NCBI GenBank assembly: GCA_002633005.1
Contig: NMRA01000010.1
Span: forward strand, 1,206,443 to 1,270,442
Origin: Phoronis australis
Lineage: Eukaryota > Phoronida > Phoronidae
DNA length: 64,000 bases
Direction: 5' to 3'
How positions within the stretch are numbered: position 1 is the first letter of the stretch; the number at the start of each line of letters is the position of its first letter. The notes under the pieces are model-generated. The model did not search any database. It was not told the DNA's origin and saw only the letters and a list, made by a program, of their open reading frames with translations. Shown piece after piece: positions 13,001 through 23,330 of this stretch. Both the position numbers and the translations under genes were made by a program.

Positions 13001-16000
13001 GGGCAGAATTTACATATCAAAGTGCATCAGAGGCCTGGACACTAATTAACCAATGACATCAAGGATATATCAGCCATAGGACTACTCATCATTTGCACTG
13101 GCTTAAGAATCTCCCAAAGCGGACTGTAGATCAGGGTGGTTACTATCACCGACAAACTCACTCACTTGATGTGGTACTGAGTTAGCTGTGCCGACTCGGG
13201 CAGTTGCGACTCTTCTAGTTTGAGTATGACAGGATTGTGCAGCACCAGTTTCTTCAAGGCCTTGACATCCTCGCTCAAGGTAGCTGACATCAGGAAGGCT
13301 TGATAAATTTTGGGAAAATTACTGGAATTACAAAATTGACAATAGAATAGTAACTTGTTCAGTCTCCTTGTTTGGCAGAGACCAAGGTCAAAGGCCATAG
13401 ACCCAAAGTTAAAAATCAAAGGTCACATTTGATGGGTGCAACCAAATGGGACATCATGTCCTGACAGGAAGGAAGTGACAATAGCGTCACAAATCATTAC
13501 ATAATAGATTTATTTGGACCGGTTGGAGAAAGACCTCGATCCAAGGTCATGCGCGTAACCAAATGTTGTCGGTAAACCGTAAGAGAAACAAGGTCGCATC
13601 AGAAGTCACGTGACTGCTGACATCATCAGGTAGGTTAGGGCATGGCACCGGCCACCACCCGAATGTTCTAAAAATACGTTGAATACATTGTGTTTGCAGA
13701 GTTCAACTGATCAAGTGTAGAAACAAAACAGGGATTATGCAGGGCTTGGAATGACCAATGGCGAAAAACGTGGAAATTTTTACGGCCCGAAACATGCACG
13801 CAGCCAGTCTTGAAAAAGTCGGTGTGGACCTTTTGCCCACAAAAATCGAGGGCTAAAAAAAAAAAACGGAACCACCTCCGGAAGCCTGCGTCTGCGTCTG
13901 TCAGCTCGTCCGCCACTCCCACCTCCTAACATTTTTGACTGCAGAGTCGTAGTATTTGTCACCGCGGTTTACAATCACACCAGACGCCATTGAGGAAATC
14001 CACCACGCTATCCCAGATGCCCCGGCAATGTTGACAATTTACGTTCCTCCGAAACATTAAGAGCAACTTCCGCTTTTCGGGGTGAAAGTCGTCGGCAACG
14101 CAGCGGTAAGAAAGAAATTTACCGTGGAAATTTTATATCAAATCCGATTTTTTTACGCGGAAATATAATAAAATACGCGGACAGAACATTTGAAAAAAGC
14201 GGAAATCCGCGTTTCCGCGGAAAATTCCAAGCCCTGATTATGTTGCATACTGAATAAGAGCAAAAGGTTTCCTTATTTTGCATGCGTCATATGTCATCCT
14301 TGCGCAAGTTATTTCCCTTTGTTATATCATATCTCTCAACAACAGATGTCGCATATACCTAACCCATGGAAGGTAAGTAAGGAGATAGTGTAATCATCTA
14401 ACTAAAAACAGATGTCGCACACGTCATATTTCACCTCTAACAAAACTGTTATTTCTTTGACCCTTCTCTTATGCAAATTTTCCAAAGTTCATTTCGTGTA
14501 CTTAGTATCCAGCCTTTTGTTGTTTTTGACCAACCACCTAAACTGCATATGTAAGACCTTTTTTACAAACCCGTTTTCATATTTATTATCATTTTCTTAA
14601 CACTTCACTTTACAGACTTTTAAATTTTGTTTTGCATACTTGGTATCCAATCCTTCATTGTTCTTCATCAACCATCTACACTGCATAATCATAGGCGGAT
14701 TTAGGGGGAGATGCCACAAAATAGAACAGCAAGAGTGTGAGGAAATAATTTTACTGAGTTTATTAATTAACCACGACAATTAACACGTGGATGAGGGGGG
14801 TTCAGACCCAATTGCAAGCGTCCGAATCTGACCACCAGTGCAATCTCTTTCCCGTTTTTTTGTTAGTCCGTTTATTTTTAGTAGAACGTCCACATCCCCA
14901 GAAATTCAGGCCCATTGTGTGCTTGCAATCATTGTTTGCACACTTGCCCGAGACTAAACATTGGCCCCCCTTTATGATATCCTAGATCCGCCACTGATAA
15001 TCAGGACCCTTTTTAAATACTTGTTGATTATTTTCATTTTATTTTGTAGATGAACCATTCTTTGAAGTCATCTAAAGGTTTTTTAACAACACTACATCTG
15101 TGGTGAGATAATTATTATAAACAATTCTGGTTCTTCCAATATTTTTATTCAACAATTTCTTTTTCGTAAGAAAACATTAACACACGTCAGGTACCAATAT
15201 TTCAATTTCACTACAATTTTGTAACCTCTGTAGCATAATACCGTAAGCTACAGCAACCATTTAGATATTGAATATATGAATGTATACGTACTGTGATTCC
15301 ATTAATCAGGCAACAAATTCTATAACAGAGCGATTGATAGTTTTCAAATTAGCAATAAAGTACATGCTCCATCCTCGGTACCGATATAACAAATAAAACA
15401 TATAACACTGTCCATAAACTGTTGACAAAATTTCCTGAAGTTGTCTGGTGTGAGTTGTCCATACATTTGTATTTCTATTGAGAAAGTCTCGCAAGTGGTC
15501 TGAAAACGGTGGCACACCGTACGAGTCAAGATTTTCTCCTTTTCCATCCTCTGTCAGAAAAATAGACACCCAGTGTGTTCCAGGTTTGTGGCTAGGATCC
15601 AAGTTGCAACCGTAAGCAGTCGGATGTGAAACTCAGGCTTCACAACTCATTACTTGTAAGACAACCGCCAAAGACCTGTCCGACAAAGTCATTGCTTCCT
15701 AGAATTGTACGTATGAGACGGAGGCAGTAACATAGAACAGATGGTGAATGCAACTGCCGAGGAACACTAAATTCAAATATCTGATTGTGCTGATCTGAGC
15801 ACGGATCTGATCAGCAATGTTCTAGTTTAGACATGATGATGGTGTAACACAGACTGATGAACTCTTTTCACTGTTTACTTACCCCATAGCTTTATCCAGC
15901 TGTGCTGCTTCACACTTTCCAGTGTTGCCACGCAACCATCTCTATCTGTGACCTGTCCACTCAGTAACTTTGACCGTTCCAGTACTTTATGTCCAGGACA

Positions 16001-19000
16001 CTCACCATCGGTGTTGCTTTCTAATGCAGTGGGGATGACCCCATGCCCCGCAGCGGCCAATCCCCATCCGTTGCTAAGGAGTTCCAAAGACCCGGCTGGG
16101 GTGACCTTTTGTCAAGAGCACACCGCACACAGGGGTGATGATAATCGATCCCATTTTCACCCCCAGTAGTGGCATGAAAAAGTTTGCCACCTCGCAATGC
16201 TGACCGAAATTGTAAACCGCATAATATACGTCTGCAGGGCATTCCAACAGATTGACGAATCTCTCTATTAACGAATCACAGGCCAGGTACAGGCCTAGGG
16301 ACAACAGTGTCGCGTAATCCATCGTTTGGTTCACTTGTGCACGGACTGTGATCCTGTGATCACTTGCTGTTGAATATGCACCAAATTTATACACAACGAA
16401 CAATTTGATTTGCCCAATTTCAGCACCTATGGAGTCACTGGAGTCTTCCAACGTCAGGTTCATGGTTCTGAAATGAAGAAATTTCAGTCGAAAAAATTGT
16501 TTACAATTCTGCCGTTACTTATATATGCCCATTTATCTGAGAATGTGTCATAATTTGTCTTTTGTTGTTCTTTTTTCTATAATTCATAAAAAATTGATGG
16601 TGCTCACTCCTTTTGTTCTCCGTCATGAGATACAGTGCAGCATGGACGTGAGACTCACCCTTCCACAATGATTGTCAGTGGCCCAACACTGAGTGGGAAA
16701 CTCAGTGGACCATTTAACTTATACAAAATGCCACTGCAATGATTCATCCTCCTCCGGACACTACAACATATTGTTTCAGCCATTATCAAGGTGCATTTCT
16801 TAGTTTGACCAACGTCAACTTTGTAGGAGTCACAATGTCCACTTATTATTCCAGCAGCGACATCTGTTGTTGAGTTAGGTGGTTACAATTACTCTTTTAT
16901 GTACCTGGGTTAGCTTATATCCTACACAACAGAGAACAAAAAAAAATAGCTTATACGACGACGACACGAGGCGCCAGCAAAATAAGGGAATCAACCTTTT
17001 GTTCTTATTTAGTACACAAGACAATCCCGATTTTGTTGTCACTCTCGATCACGTGAACTCTACAAACACAATGTATCCAACGTCTTTCAGAACATCCTAA
17101 CCTACCTGATGATGCCGGCAATCACGAGACTTTCGATTCGACCTCGTTTTTCCTATGCTTTACCGACTTCCAGTTATGCGCATGACCTTGACCGTGGATG
17201 GAGGTCCATCTCCAAACGGTCCGATTAAACCTATTACGCAATGATTTGTGATGTCATTGTCACTTCCTTCCGGTAGGCAGATGATGTGCCTTTCCCTTGC
17301 ATTTATCACAAGTGACCTTTGATTTTAAACTTTGGGTCTACGACCTTTCACCTTGGACCCTCCAAACAGGGAAGACTATTACACAGATGGCGTTACTACA
17401 GGGGAACTGTGATCACAATGAAATTTCACACATTCTGAAGATTGAATGTGGTTGTCATGTACTATTAGCTTATCCTCCAATGAAGCTTCAAGCTTTAAAA
17501 TCAAACGAGAAGCTATGAAATGTAAGCAGATTTTTGAATATTATCCAAATATTCGCCACATTCACAGAATCATGTTTGCTTCTGCTGCTATGTGTGGCGT
17601 CAACCGTCTATCTCTCACCTAAGTAATGCCTTTACATCGGATTCATAGCCAAATGAAAAAACGAGATCTGCCTCGTCAATGACTACAAATTCCAAGGTAT
17701 CCTTCAGGTACAGATTCTTGGCCGCGATATGGGCCAAGATGCGACTTGGCGTGCCCACCACTATATCTGGCTTCTCCATCAGCAGTGGCCTGAAAATATG
17801 ATCAAAAATAACCATCATCAGTTGACTTAGTCAACCACATCTAAAGTAAGAACCGTTAACTGTTTTGGTCAAGAGATGGTAAATAAACACCGAAGATTAT
17901 TTCACAAATTAAACGTCCCAGAACAGGCATGTACCACAGATTTGCATCAGAGTCAGAAAAGAACCATCATTAATTGAGTCAGTGATGGGAATGCTCATCA
18001 TTTGCTGCTTTCTGTCCAGTACAAAAACTAAGCAAAATGAGCTGCCAAGTATCCACAGGTAAACACTCGACAACTAAATGTTTAATAACAGCTTTTAAAG
18101 TGACCCGCCAGCTCCTTTAAGGGATGAAAATGAGGGCCTCCATGAAAAGCAGTGTGACCTGATGGGGCTACCCTCATTGCAAATATTACAATAATAAATA
18201 AATAAACATCAACATTTTCACTTATTCACCAGCGATACAATGCCACAACCTATGACATGAACTACATGTAAGACCAAGCAACCTACCTCTGTGCATCCAG
18301 TGACACTTGGCCAGAGATGTCTACACACCTGACCTCCCGAGAACAGCACCTAGTGAGCTGCTTGATGTTTGTATATGCCTGACTGCATAGTTCTTTGGAC
18401 GGCGTCATTACCAGAGCCTTGACACACTGTTCTCGTGCTGTCTGCAAGTTCAAGCAAAAGTAGATTGCAGAACAAGCAAATGAACGACCACACCACAGCT
18501 CCTACTTCTAGTACGGACCAATTAAAGTGGCCATAAATCCACCTTCCATAACAAGAACAAACAATTGATTTGGACCACTAACCAGCATGAAGTTCCATAT
18601 AGTCAAATTGAAGATGATCCCAGGGCCTTAGATGAGATGACAGTTTGTTATTCCTTAAGAACAGCCTCTACAAGATGAATTTTCTCCGCATTCTATTTTA
18701 CATATCTATCTTTGTCTCACAGAATAACACAATGTCAGCTCAATGCAAGCCAAGCTATCACTTCTCACCTAACGATCACGCTGGGGTCAATTTTGCGGCG
18801 AAAAGTGGTTTAAATCAAAAGTTTACTCTTTGGACAGAACTAGTCTTTAACAAAGGGTTGTGGTAAATTTTGTAAGGGGACACATATTTAAGAAATCTAT
18901 GTTAACGCCTGTATAATTTGACTACTGTAGACGCACAAAAGCAACTTTCATGACTGACCTAGTTTTCAATAGGTGTGGCTGCTGGCACACATCTCAGTAA

Positions 19001-22000
19001 AGTCGCAAAGGTCAATACCGTGTGCACAACTAAACTAATCAAATTCTTATTCAAGCACTGGCCTTGAAAAAGAGGCCGAGAACACTGGTATCAACCACCT
19101 ATCAATTTATGGATAGCAATGTAACTCAACGAGAAGCATTACTTAAGAGTAACAGATGGCAGGGCTTGGAATGACCAATGACAAAAAACGCAGAAACTTT
19201 TACAGCCCAAATCATGCCCGATAACCAACCTTTGAAATGGTCAATGTGAACCTTTCCGCGACAAAAATCGGGAGCACTAAAAAAAAAAAAAAAACGTTAC
19301 CACCATCAGTAGCATGCGTCTGCGTCCTTTTTGCTCCACCGTCCACCCCCAACCCACACAATTTGGCAGCAGAGCGGTAGTATTTGTCGCCGCGCTTAAC
19401 AATAACACGAGCCGCCATTGAAAATCAGACCACGCTTTACCCAGATGCCACGGCAATGTTGACAATTTACGCTCCTCCGAAACATAAAGACTTCCGCTTT
19501 CCGAGGTGAACGTCGTCTGCAACGCCGCGGTAAGAAAGGAATTCGTCGTGGAAATTTCATATCAAATCCGATTTTTTTACGCGGAAATATGTGACCCACC
19601 ACCACAAAATGAGTCTTAAGTCGGAAACTCTATTTCCCGACCAGACTGCAAACAGTCGCTATCGGTTAAAATTAGGTCAAAAATTTTTATTGCAGATTAT
19701 GATTATTTATTCATTCTACTTCACAAAACAATACTTTAAAACAAGCAAATTTCATTTTAAATCTTATTTATTTCATTTTGAAAAAGATCACCTTCTCCAC
19801 GACTGCATATCTCGTGAAATTTTCATCGAAATTTGCCGGTTTTCGTGTCCTCATTGCTCAGTCTTCCGATGACCCAATTTCGCTCGTAAACACATCAACA
19901 GAAAGGTCAAACTCTGCTCATTATGCATGTAGTAAGCTCTTGGAGTTTTTCGTCCAATCATCAGTCGTTATTTCACTTTTTGCATTCGGGGTATTTTCAA
20001 CAGAAGTGTCACTCACCAGTCATTTAGCTAGTAACGACCTTTTAACCCAATGCATCGCTGACCTCATTCGCTAGAACTAGTTACGTGGGTGTGAAACTGT
20101 GGGGTCGCGAGGTCACGGCATGTTTTCAAGACAGTAAGATGGCTGGTCGCCGTGTAGCTGATATCTCAAAGATTAACTCTTGCCTCTGACTGCCGTATCA
20201 AGATCAGCGAGAATTAGCTGAACTTATCAAAGAGCACATTTGTTGATGAAGACAAGGATTAATTTCGTGACAGCGACGAGTCGTCTGACGACAGCAACTC
20301 GTCGCCAGATGAGTTTCATGATCGACCCATCGCGAATACGGTTACGTTGGATTCCAAGTCGTTGGATTGGAACAAACAGAACTTGAAGAAAACAGTCCGG
20401 ATTAGCTTAATCGCACAACAATGTCTTGTATCTGGAAAACCAGTGGATCGGGGTGCAAGCAGCTGAATATTACTGCAAGAGAGAACAATCTTCAATAGGG
20501 CTGAATCACTCGGTGAGAAGTCGAAGAAATCGTTGCTCTTCAGTCAGTGTCAGTGGACTTGGATAGGGATGAGTGATTGTCATTTTTTTTCAAAATTATT
20601 TACACTAGCGTAAAATTTTGAATTATTTTGAACAAAAATCAGCTAGAAACGTGTATTTTGTAACCTACAGGACTTCATTTTATTAAACTTCTACAAAATA
20701 CACTTAACTACTTGTTTTACTTGCGGTAACCCCTCCTGTCACAAGTGGACTGACCCTGTATACTTTAGCTGGGAAATTTATTGACCCAGTTGCAGCAAAG
20801 CGGAACATGAATATCACTCCTTTTTGGCTGAGATTACATAATAAGGTCTATATTCTTTCTAATTTTTGATTAGTTTTATTTCTTTATGTTGTTGTGTATA
20901 CTAATAAGTCTGAAATGTAGCATTCAACTGCAGGTCTCTATGGAAATTTTAAAGACACTATCGGCACTTTTTGTCAGCCATTTTCCTTGACTTTTGAAAG
21001 CTCTAAATTTTCGCTTTCCCCGATTAGAATTGGCAATAACTCGGTCATTTGTGAAGATAATGACATGTTTCATACCTCAAAATGATCAGAAAACACTGTA
21101 TTTTCAGAAAAAGTAACAATTAAAAAATGACAAATCCCGACTTAAGACTCATTTTGTGGTGGTGGGTCACATATTATAAAAAAAGCGAAAAGCACATTTC
21201 AAAAAAGCGGAAATCCGCGTTTCCGCGGAAAATTCCAAGCCCTGAGATGGTTAACCAACTCTGATATCAAACAGTAATTAACATGCACCAGCACCCCGTC
21301 CAATATTAAATCATGCAGATGTCCTAAATATTATGACCACAGACACAAGTGCCCTATACATGTGGAGCAATGCAAACGGTAGCCACAGAGGGCGTTATGG
21401 TATTTCAAATGTGGCTATTTTTGATTAACAGACAAAAATCAACATTCATGAAATTCAGCAACAACCAAACTGAGTGGGTTGTTTTTAAGTAACAGCCAGT
21501 GGTCAATAATACGTTAGAGTCCACTAGAAGCAGCAGCCTAAGGAAAAGCAAAGCACCTCTACTAACAGGGCCGTCACTCACTTGAGGGGGAGATATTCTA
21601 CTGCATCAAATTACAGTTTCAATAAACAGGGCTTGAAATAATCAACAACAAAAAAACAGGAAAAATTTCCAGGTGACTTGTCATTTCACGAGTAAATAAG
21701 TTTGTGTGAGAATAACATGCGTAGATAAAGTCAACATTATTATAAATAAAACACAGAAAAGAGGAAACTAGAAATCAAATAAGAGGAAATAGAAACCAAA
21801 AACGAGGAATTGAATCCTCGTAAAGACGAAAATTACATGCCCTGAATAAGTACCTTTAAACAGGTCAGTCGGTTTTCTTACCACTTTTGAACTTAGTATT
21901 TTTTGTATAACAGGGATGACAAATGCACCGGTTTTACCAGTGCCAGTTCTAGCCCTGGCCAACACGTCCTTTCCTTCAAGAGCCAAAGGAATTGCCTTTT

Positions 22001-23330
22001 CCTGGATAAGCGTTGGCCCTTTCCATCCTAGTTGTGATATTGCCTGGAAAATATAAAGCACGGTAAAATTTCTTCTTCAGACAAAAATATTGCTTAAAAC
22101 TGACATGTCACAAACATTAAGTTAGCAAGCCACCTGTGGCCACATCATGTGACCTAATAAATGTAGCAATAGGCCTAAGTCTGAATTTCAGACGTCGATT
22201 TCTAAATTTTGCCCCAACTGGGAATCAAACCCGGGACCTTCTGTGAACCGCCACAGATGGCGTGCAGGCCAGACTTAAAAATGTGCGCGATATACGTGTC
22301 CATGCTGACATAATTCGCCGAAAAGCTTCCGGCGTACAGAGCGCCTATAGCCTCTGCATCGCCTCTGGTTCGGGCCAACAGAGGCGATGGTCATTGCCTA
22401 CCTTAGCCTCTGATCGTCCCCAATACACTATATAAAATACAAGGTATGACACTCCCGACCAGAAATTCCACCGGTGCTTCACTTCAGCCGTCCGTATCAA
22501 ATGCAAAACTCAATAAATTTACACAAAACAAGGTTTCCACAAACCATAAGCAATTTTTCTTTCTTCAAATACCATTCACAGTGTCCTGCTCCAGCAAGAT
22601 CGCAACAACTTCGCGGTCAAAGCACAAACATGTTCCCAAAAATGCCACCGCATCGAGCCTCCTTGGACGGCTCGATGTCAAGGACAATACGGCAATTGCC
22701 GATTTGTCACGGAGTGTCACAGCTTCGATAACTCCACCCAAAGCCAGACCATTCGTAACCTTCCGTGATGAATCGGCAAATTGCCGCCGTGCATCCGCAA
22801 CTCACCGGATAACCGTCCTTGATCTCGAACCGTCCAAGGAGGCTCAATGACAATGTGTGGGCTTTTAGGGAAGATTTTTGTGCTTTGACCGAGCAACAGT
22901 GGCAGCTTCGTACCCATAATATTTCTAACTCGCAAATTTGATTTGACAGAATTTTAACCAAAAAATCGACAAAAACATCCGCTAGTCCGATTTAATTTTT
23001 TTGCACCATTCTCTTAGTCTCTTGGATAAATTTCTCGTGATGTATGTTACATGCAAATTTTCAAAAATGTGAGAAAAATGCTGTTCTCGCTACTCAGATT
23101 TCCTTCATTCAACGTTGTATGAAATCTCGTGTCGACAAGACACACCGAGCACCATCCAAGATATTGCAGGAATTAAATAGATACAAGTCTAATTTGGCAA
23201 AAAGGAAAGGGCCCAATCGTGCCACGTCCACAATATCTACATATCGACAACTCACTTTGAGCACCCTATCGTCAAGACCCATTTCATGAAACCCCAACAC
23301 ACATTCCTCGTGTTCATGCTCAGTGTCCAT
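3508..23330 (-). CDS. DDX56: DDX56 (NOH61/Dbp9-type) DEAD-box RNA helicase, 15 exons
   Basis: ATP-dependent RNA helicase; known members act in the nucleolus in 60S ribosomal subunit assembly. Exons (high to low): 23330-23256, 22043-21882, 18441-18287, 17789-17619, 13321-13166, 12770-12666, 12286-12215, 11916-11809, 10133-10014, 9054-8954, 7406-7336, 6136-6047, 4679-4574, 4283-4180, 3585-3508. All introns are GT-AG, phases agree, and the sum is 1674 nt (557 aa; human about 547). Motifs: Q-motif Gln39, ARTGTGKT 56-63, PSKEL 93-97, TPSR 144-147, DEAD 169-172, SAT 200-202, SRGIDF 346-351, HRVGRTAR 371-378. The C-terminus is Lys/Arg-rich, as expected for nucleolar targeting and RNA contact. The start at 23330 is the first in-frame ATG that aligns with the family start. 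The helicase core looks intact and functional. Introns are loaded with mobile elements described separately. Exon boundaries are hand-called; identity is very secure. Confidence 0.96.
5000..5237 (+). mobile_element. Possible LINE 3' tail in DDX56 intron 12
   Basis: Ends GGGCTGATGGCCATGCGT followed by ACAAATAAATAAA. A short AATAAA-type tandem tail after a non-coding stretch is typical of CR1/L2-like LINE 3' ends. No coding remnant is visible, so the call rests on the tail alone. Confidence 0.3.
7586..8320. repeat. Tandem duplication (about 345-390 bp, two copies) in DDX56 intron 10
   Basis: Copy A (7586-7926) and copy B (7933-8320) share a long series of matches: AAAAATTTACTA at the start, ACAAAATGGTTAGTCC, AAAAATGGACGAAA, GTTTCACAGTCTTCCC and GTGCATCAGCTAGAGC at the end. 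They have diverged by substitutions and indels, so this is an old duplication and not an assembly artefact. Confidence 0.85.
9851..9919 (+). repeat. tRNA-derived SINE head or tRNA pseudogene
   Basis: A-box-like TTTAGCTCGTCAATAGAGCA and a perfect B box GGTTCGAATCC lie at tRNA-like spacing. The ends CTGAT and ATCAG can pair as a short acceptor stem. The anticodon and T stems pair badly, so this is not a working tRNA gene. It lies in DDX56 intron 9, antisense to the gene. Confidence 0.5.
10581..10619. repeat. Perfect 39-base palindrome
   Basis: Nineteen-base arms (10581-10599 and 10601-10619) are exact reverse complements around one T. It lies in DDX56 intron 8, so the pre-mRNA could form a 19-bp stem. 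It looks like the fused ends of a deleted inverted-repeat transposon. Confidence 0.85.
13740..14236. mobile_element. 497-bp DNA transposon copy, ends CAGGGCTTGGAAT, 6-bp TSD
   Basis: Terminal inverted repeats CAGGGCTTGGAAT...ATTCCAAGCCCTG are flanked by exact 6-bp duplications ATTATG (13734-13739 and 14237-14242). The host is the left long inverted repeat of the Polinton-like element; the matching right arm shows the empty site (GGGATTGTCTTGT). The interior has an A-run and a GCGGAAATCCGCGTTTCCGC palindromic segment near the right end. No transposase is seen, so this is a non-autonomous copy. Confidence 0.85.
14690..14996. mobile_element. 307-bp hAT-like MITE, 5-bp TSD
   Basis: Ends CATAGGCGGATTTAGG and CCTAGATCCGCCACTG form an imperfect terminal inverted repeat. 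The flanks duplicate ATAAT (14685-14689 and 14997-15001). Related copies are at 41126-41273, 57380 onward and both window edges. It is nested inside the 13.4-17.4 kb element. No coding capacity. Confidence 0.7.
15306..15641 (-). pseudogene. Adenain-like (C5/Ulp1-fold) cysteine protease remnant
   Basis: The minus-strand frame carries the family hallmarks: Gly-Thr-His-Trp with the catalytic His, an acidic residue in LDSYG, the Gln of RQLQ, then STV-Tyr-Gly-Gln. In active relatives the residue before Gly-Gln is the nucleophilic Cys; here it is Tyr, so the enzyme is dead as written. There is no ATG at the start and a stop lies just upstream, unless the reading enters through the AG at about 15632. 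Such proteases process virion proteins in adenoviruses, Polintons and adintoviruses. It sits between the long inverted repeats and supports that assignment. Confidence 0.7.
16074..16463 (-). pseudogene. Unrecognised coding remnant, probable exon, upstream of the adenain-like gene
   Basis: A 129-codon open frame starting [20 protein letters not shown]. It is preceded by a good acceptor (TTCATTTCAG then AACC). An upstream open frame at 16885-16662 ends in GTGGAAGG before GTGAGT; joining the two keeps one frame through ...[11 protein letters not shown]. Downstream a different frame (16087-15888) stays open and ends at a strong donor (GTAAGT). This looks like a spliced or decayed multi-part gene of the 13.4-17.4 kb element. 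I do not recognise the family. The frame change near 16080 is unexplained: a frameshift, or a small intron. Confidence 0.45.
18095..18207 (+). mobile_element. LINE 3' tail fragment in DDX56 intron 3
   Basis: About 110 bp ending GTGACCTGATGGGGCTACCC... and AATAATAAATAAATAAA. The layout is that of a severely 5'-truncated CR1/L2-like insertion on the plus strand. No coding remains. Confidence 0.4.
19160..21244. mobile_element. Second CAGGGCTTGGAAT element, split by a nested transposon
   Basis: Same terminal repeats and same interior as 13740-14236. Flanked by an exact 6-bp duplication AGATGG (19154-19159 and 21245-21250). The copy is interrupted at 19590-21171; the intact sister shows the uninterrupted GCGGAAATATAATAAAA at that place. 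Lies in DDX56 intron 2. Confidence 0.85.
19590..21171. mobile_element. 1582-bp nested transposon with TGTGACCC termini, TA target
   Basis: A 35-base terminal inverted repeat starts TGTGACCCACCACCACAAAA and is identical at both ends. Comparison with the uninterrupted sister copy indicates duplication of a TA dinucleotide. The interior holds a decayed plus-strand coding start at 20139 (AAGATGGCTGG...) followed by an acidic Ser/Asp stretch (SDESSDDSN in another frame), like the N-terminus of a transposase, but the rest is missing. TA targets suggest the Tc1/mariner group, while the acidic leader is more like piggyBac; family unresolved. Confidence 0.7.
21627..21844. mobile_element. 218-bp diverged relative of the CAGGGCTTG element
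   Basis: Starts CAGGGCTTGAAAT and ends TTACATGCCCTG. The flanks AATAAA (21621-21626) and AATAAG (21845-21850) agree at 5 of 6 positions, as expected for an aged 6-bp duplication. It sits immediately beyond the exon 2 donor of DDX56. Confidence 0.6.
22195..22290 (-). repeat. tRNA-like B-box segment (SINE remnant?)
   Basis: On the minus strand, GGTCCCGGGTTTGATTCCC is a good RNA polymerase III B box. No convincing A box lies at the usual distance, so only a SINE fragment is proposed. Confidence 0.25.
22610..22905. repeat. Fold-back (inverted) repeat in DDX56 intron 1
   Basis: The left arm (about 22610-22730) and right arm (about 22740-22905) are imperfect reverse complements. Landmarks: GAGCCTCCTTGGACGG in the left arm and its complement in the right; GGTCAAAGCACAAA; GGCAATTGCCGATT versus GGCAATTTGCCGATT. 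The transcript could form a long hairpin of more than 100 bp with interruptions. Confidence 0.65.

Larger units (their letters stand above)
13361..17377 (-). mobile_element. Polinton/adintovirus-like element remnant with ~0.5-kb terminal inverted repeats
   Basis: The left arm (13361-14418, of which about 500 bp is a nested insertion) and the right arm (16856-17377) are reverse complements with roughly 75-80% identity by eye. Shared landmarks include AGACCCAAAGTT, CATCATCAGGTAGGTTAGG, ATTGTGTTTG.AGAGTTCA and ACAGATGTCGC. The outer ends read AGTCT...AGACT, matching the 5'-AG rule of Polintons. Between the arms lie an adenain-like protease pseudogene and other minus-strand coding remnants. At 4.0 kb it is far shorter than a full Polinton (15-20 kb), so it is an internally deleted or small relative. 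No clear 6-bp target duplication is left. It fills DDX56 intron 4; its left end is only about 40 bp from exon 5. Confidence 0.65.

Noticed and set aside
12997-13140. Additional DDX56 exon between exons 5 and 6
   Set aside because: Exon 5 and exon 6 already join in phase and the human protein has no extra residues there; the segment holds a GTGCATCAG repeat.
19211-19605. Overlapping minus-strand ORFs near 19.2-19.6 kb
   Set aside because: They lie wholly inside the second CAGGGCTTG transposon copy, and the sister copy does not keep the frames.
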